Shown in pieces: positions 63,253 through 64,000 of a stretch of 64,000 nucleotides of DNA. The first letter of the stretch is position 1. Each line of letters starts with the position of its first letter. The translations under genes were made by a program, and so were the position numbers. Below the pieces are notes generated by a model, which searched no databases, was not told the origin of the DNA, and worked only from the letters and a program-made list of their open reading frames with translations. The DNA comes from Bin87 sp963663945 (GTDB taxonomy: Bacteria > Chloroflexota > Dehalococcoidia > Lucifugimonadales > UBA3495): positions 3,410,001 to 3,474,000 of the forward strand of contig OY760687.1 in assembly GCA_963663945.1 (NCBI GenBank), given 5' to 3'.

Positions 63253-64000
63253 CTAAGGCAGCGCCCCGACCTTTTGCAGCAGGGCCTGCGTGCCGGCCAG
63301 ATCAGACAGATCGGCCAGCGTGATGTCGGGCTGCTCGATCTGGTCCAGCGGCGTCAGCAGAACTGACGGGCGGACATCCGCCACCATCGGGTACTCGAAG
63401 GTCGAACCGGCGAAGTACTGCTGGGCCACCGGGCTCAACAGGAAACGGACGAAGGCCTCGGCGTTTTCCGGGTTGTCCGCAGACTCGAGAATGCTGACGC
63501 CGGACACCAGCACGATGGCCCCGGGGCCGGCGGCGCGCAGGTGGGCATTGCGAGCCGGGAAGTCCTCGCCCTCTTCCGCGATGAAGCGGTACAGGTAGTA
63601 GTGGTTCACCAGGCCGACGTCGATCTCTCCGGAGGCGGCGGCGGCAACCTGCGGGGTATTCTTGGGATAGACCTGCACGTCGTTGTCCAGCATGGCGCGC
63701 AGCCATTCCTCGGTGCGTTCTTCGCCCCAGCCGACGCGCAGCGCGGTCACCATGGCCTGGAAGGAGCCGTTGGTGGGCGCCCAGCCGACCCGTCCCTTCC
63801 AGGACGGTTCGGTGAAGCCCCAGAGGTCGTCGGGCAGATCGGCCTCGGTGAGATCGTCGGTCCCGTACACCACCACCCGGGCGCGCCCGGTGATGCCCAC
63901 CCAATTGCCGTCGCTGGACCGCGCCCACTCGGGAGTCATCGCGATGACGTCCTCCGGCAACGGCACCATCATTTCGGAGACGGCGGCGAGCCCCCCGGGA
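63253..64000 (-). CDS. Iron(III)-type ABC substrate-binding protein, 5' end off the window
   Basis: About 249 residues are visible; the frame is open to the right edge (PGGLAAVSEMMVPLPEDV), so the N-terminus with its signal peptide is missing. Family-1 iron-binding features: NWVGITGRARVVVYGTDDL, DLWGFTEPSWKGRVGWAPTN, GEIDVGLVNHYYLYRF (the Tyr pair that binds iron) and ILESADNPENAEAFVRFLLS. It is convergent with paralogue 4 and is not related to the family-5 proteins. Confidence 0.88.
   Translation of the reverse strand, partial: PGGLAAVSEMMVPLPEDVIAMTPEWARSSDGNWVGITGRARVVVYGTDDLTEADLPDDLWGFTEPSWKGRVGWAPTNGSFQAMVTALRVGWGEERTEEWLRAMLDNDVQVYPKNTPQVAAAASGEIDVGLVNHYYLYRFIAEEGEDFPARNAHLRAAGPGAIVLVSGVSILESADNPENAEAFVRFLLSPVAQQYFAGSTFEYPMVADVRPSVLLTPLDQIEQPDITLADLSDLAGTQALLQKVGALP

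Overview
The window is 64 kb of dense, GC-rich bacterial DNA with no rRNA gene or intact tRNA. Gene content (family-5 substrate-binding lipoproteins without permeases, VOC enzymes, hotdog dehydratases, SDRs, Uma2 nucleases, PaREP1/HEPN-like proteins, many toxin-antitoxin pairs) and the abundant interspersed palindromes suggest a Chloroflexota-type genome, possibly Dehalococcoidia or SAR202. That placement is inference from content; no marker gene proves it.

Layout. 1-8.1 kb is a phage head/tail remnant on the minus strand: a tail/baseplate-like gene running off the left edge, a connector pair, an HK97-type capsid gene and a prohead protease. Plus-strand von Willebrand A (vWA) membrane proteins and a PaREP1/HEPN-like gene sit inside it. 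8.2-15.4 kb is a defence and toxin-antitoxin stretch: Uma2 nuclease, a PaREP1-like gene behind a promoter-terminator unit, a retropepsin with a DUF2806 partner, a truncated MmeI-type restriction gene, a HEPN gene with a small partner, and VapBC; a MetE-like gene is embedded in it. 15.4-27.7 kb is largely housekeeping: nadB, TPR lipoprotein, VOC protein, a GNAT/class-V aminotransferase fusion, nitroreductase, a second retropepsin pair, argG, SDR, a second VapBC and argD. 27.9-35 kb holds a repeat-bracketed coiled-coil gene, a large type ISP-like methyltransferase containing an in-frame palindromic repeat array, a MazF toxin and an IS256-family element. 35-48.8 kb returns to metabolism: PHP protein, two hotdog dehydratases, tandem VOC, a His-rich metal ABC ATPase, SDR, gatC-gatA, DUF3800 and asnS. 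48.9-63.1 kb carries four paralogous substrate-binding lipoproteins, each with its own similar promoter and terminator, split by a methyltransferase-nuclease fusion. A partial iron-type binding protein closes the window.

Mobile DNA is very recent. Two almost identical IS21-type elements (40110-42544 plus, 53823-56236 minus) each have a 5-bp target duplication, and each splits one gene that can be rejoined exactly in frame. The IS256-family element has an 8-bp duplication that contains the stop codon of the gene it hit. A 91-bp imperfect palindrome (six copies of exactly this length, plus longer and half copies) and other short palindromes fill most gaps between genes.

Working together: argG and argD belong to arginine synthesis, gatC/gatA and asnS to Asn/Gln-tRNA formation, nadB to NAD synthesis, and the two hotdog genes probably form one dehydratase. 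Two restriction-type methyltransferases, one MmeI remnant, two VapBC pairs, a HEPN pair and MazF make up the defence and addiction part. Long open frames antisense to GC-rich genes were treated as shadows.
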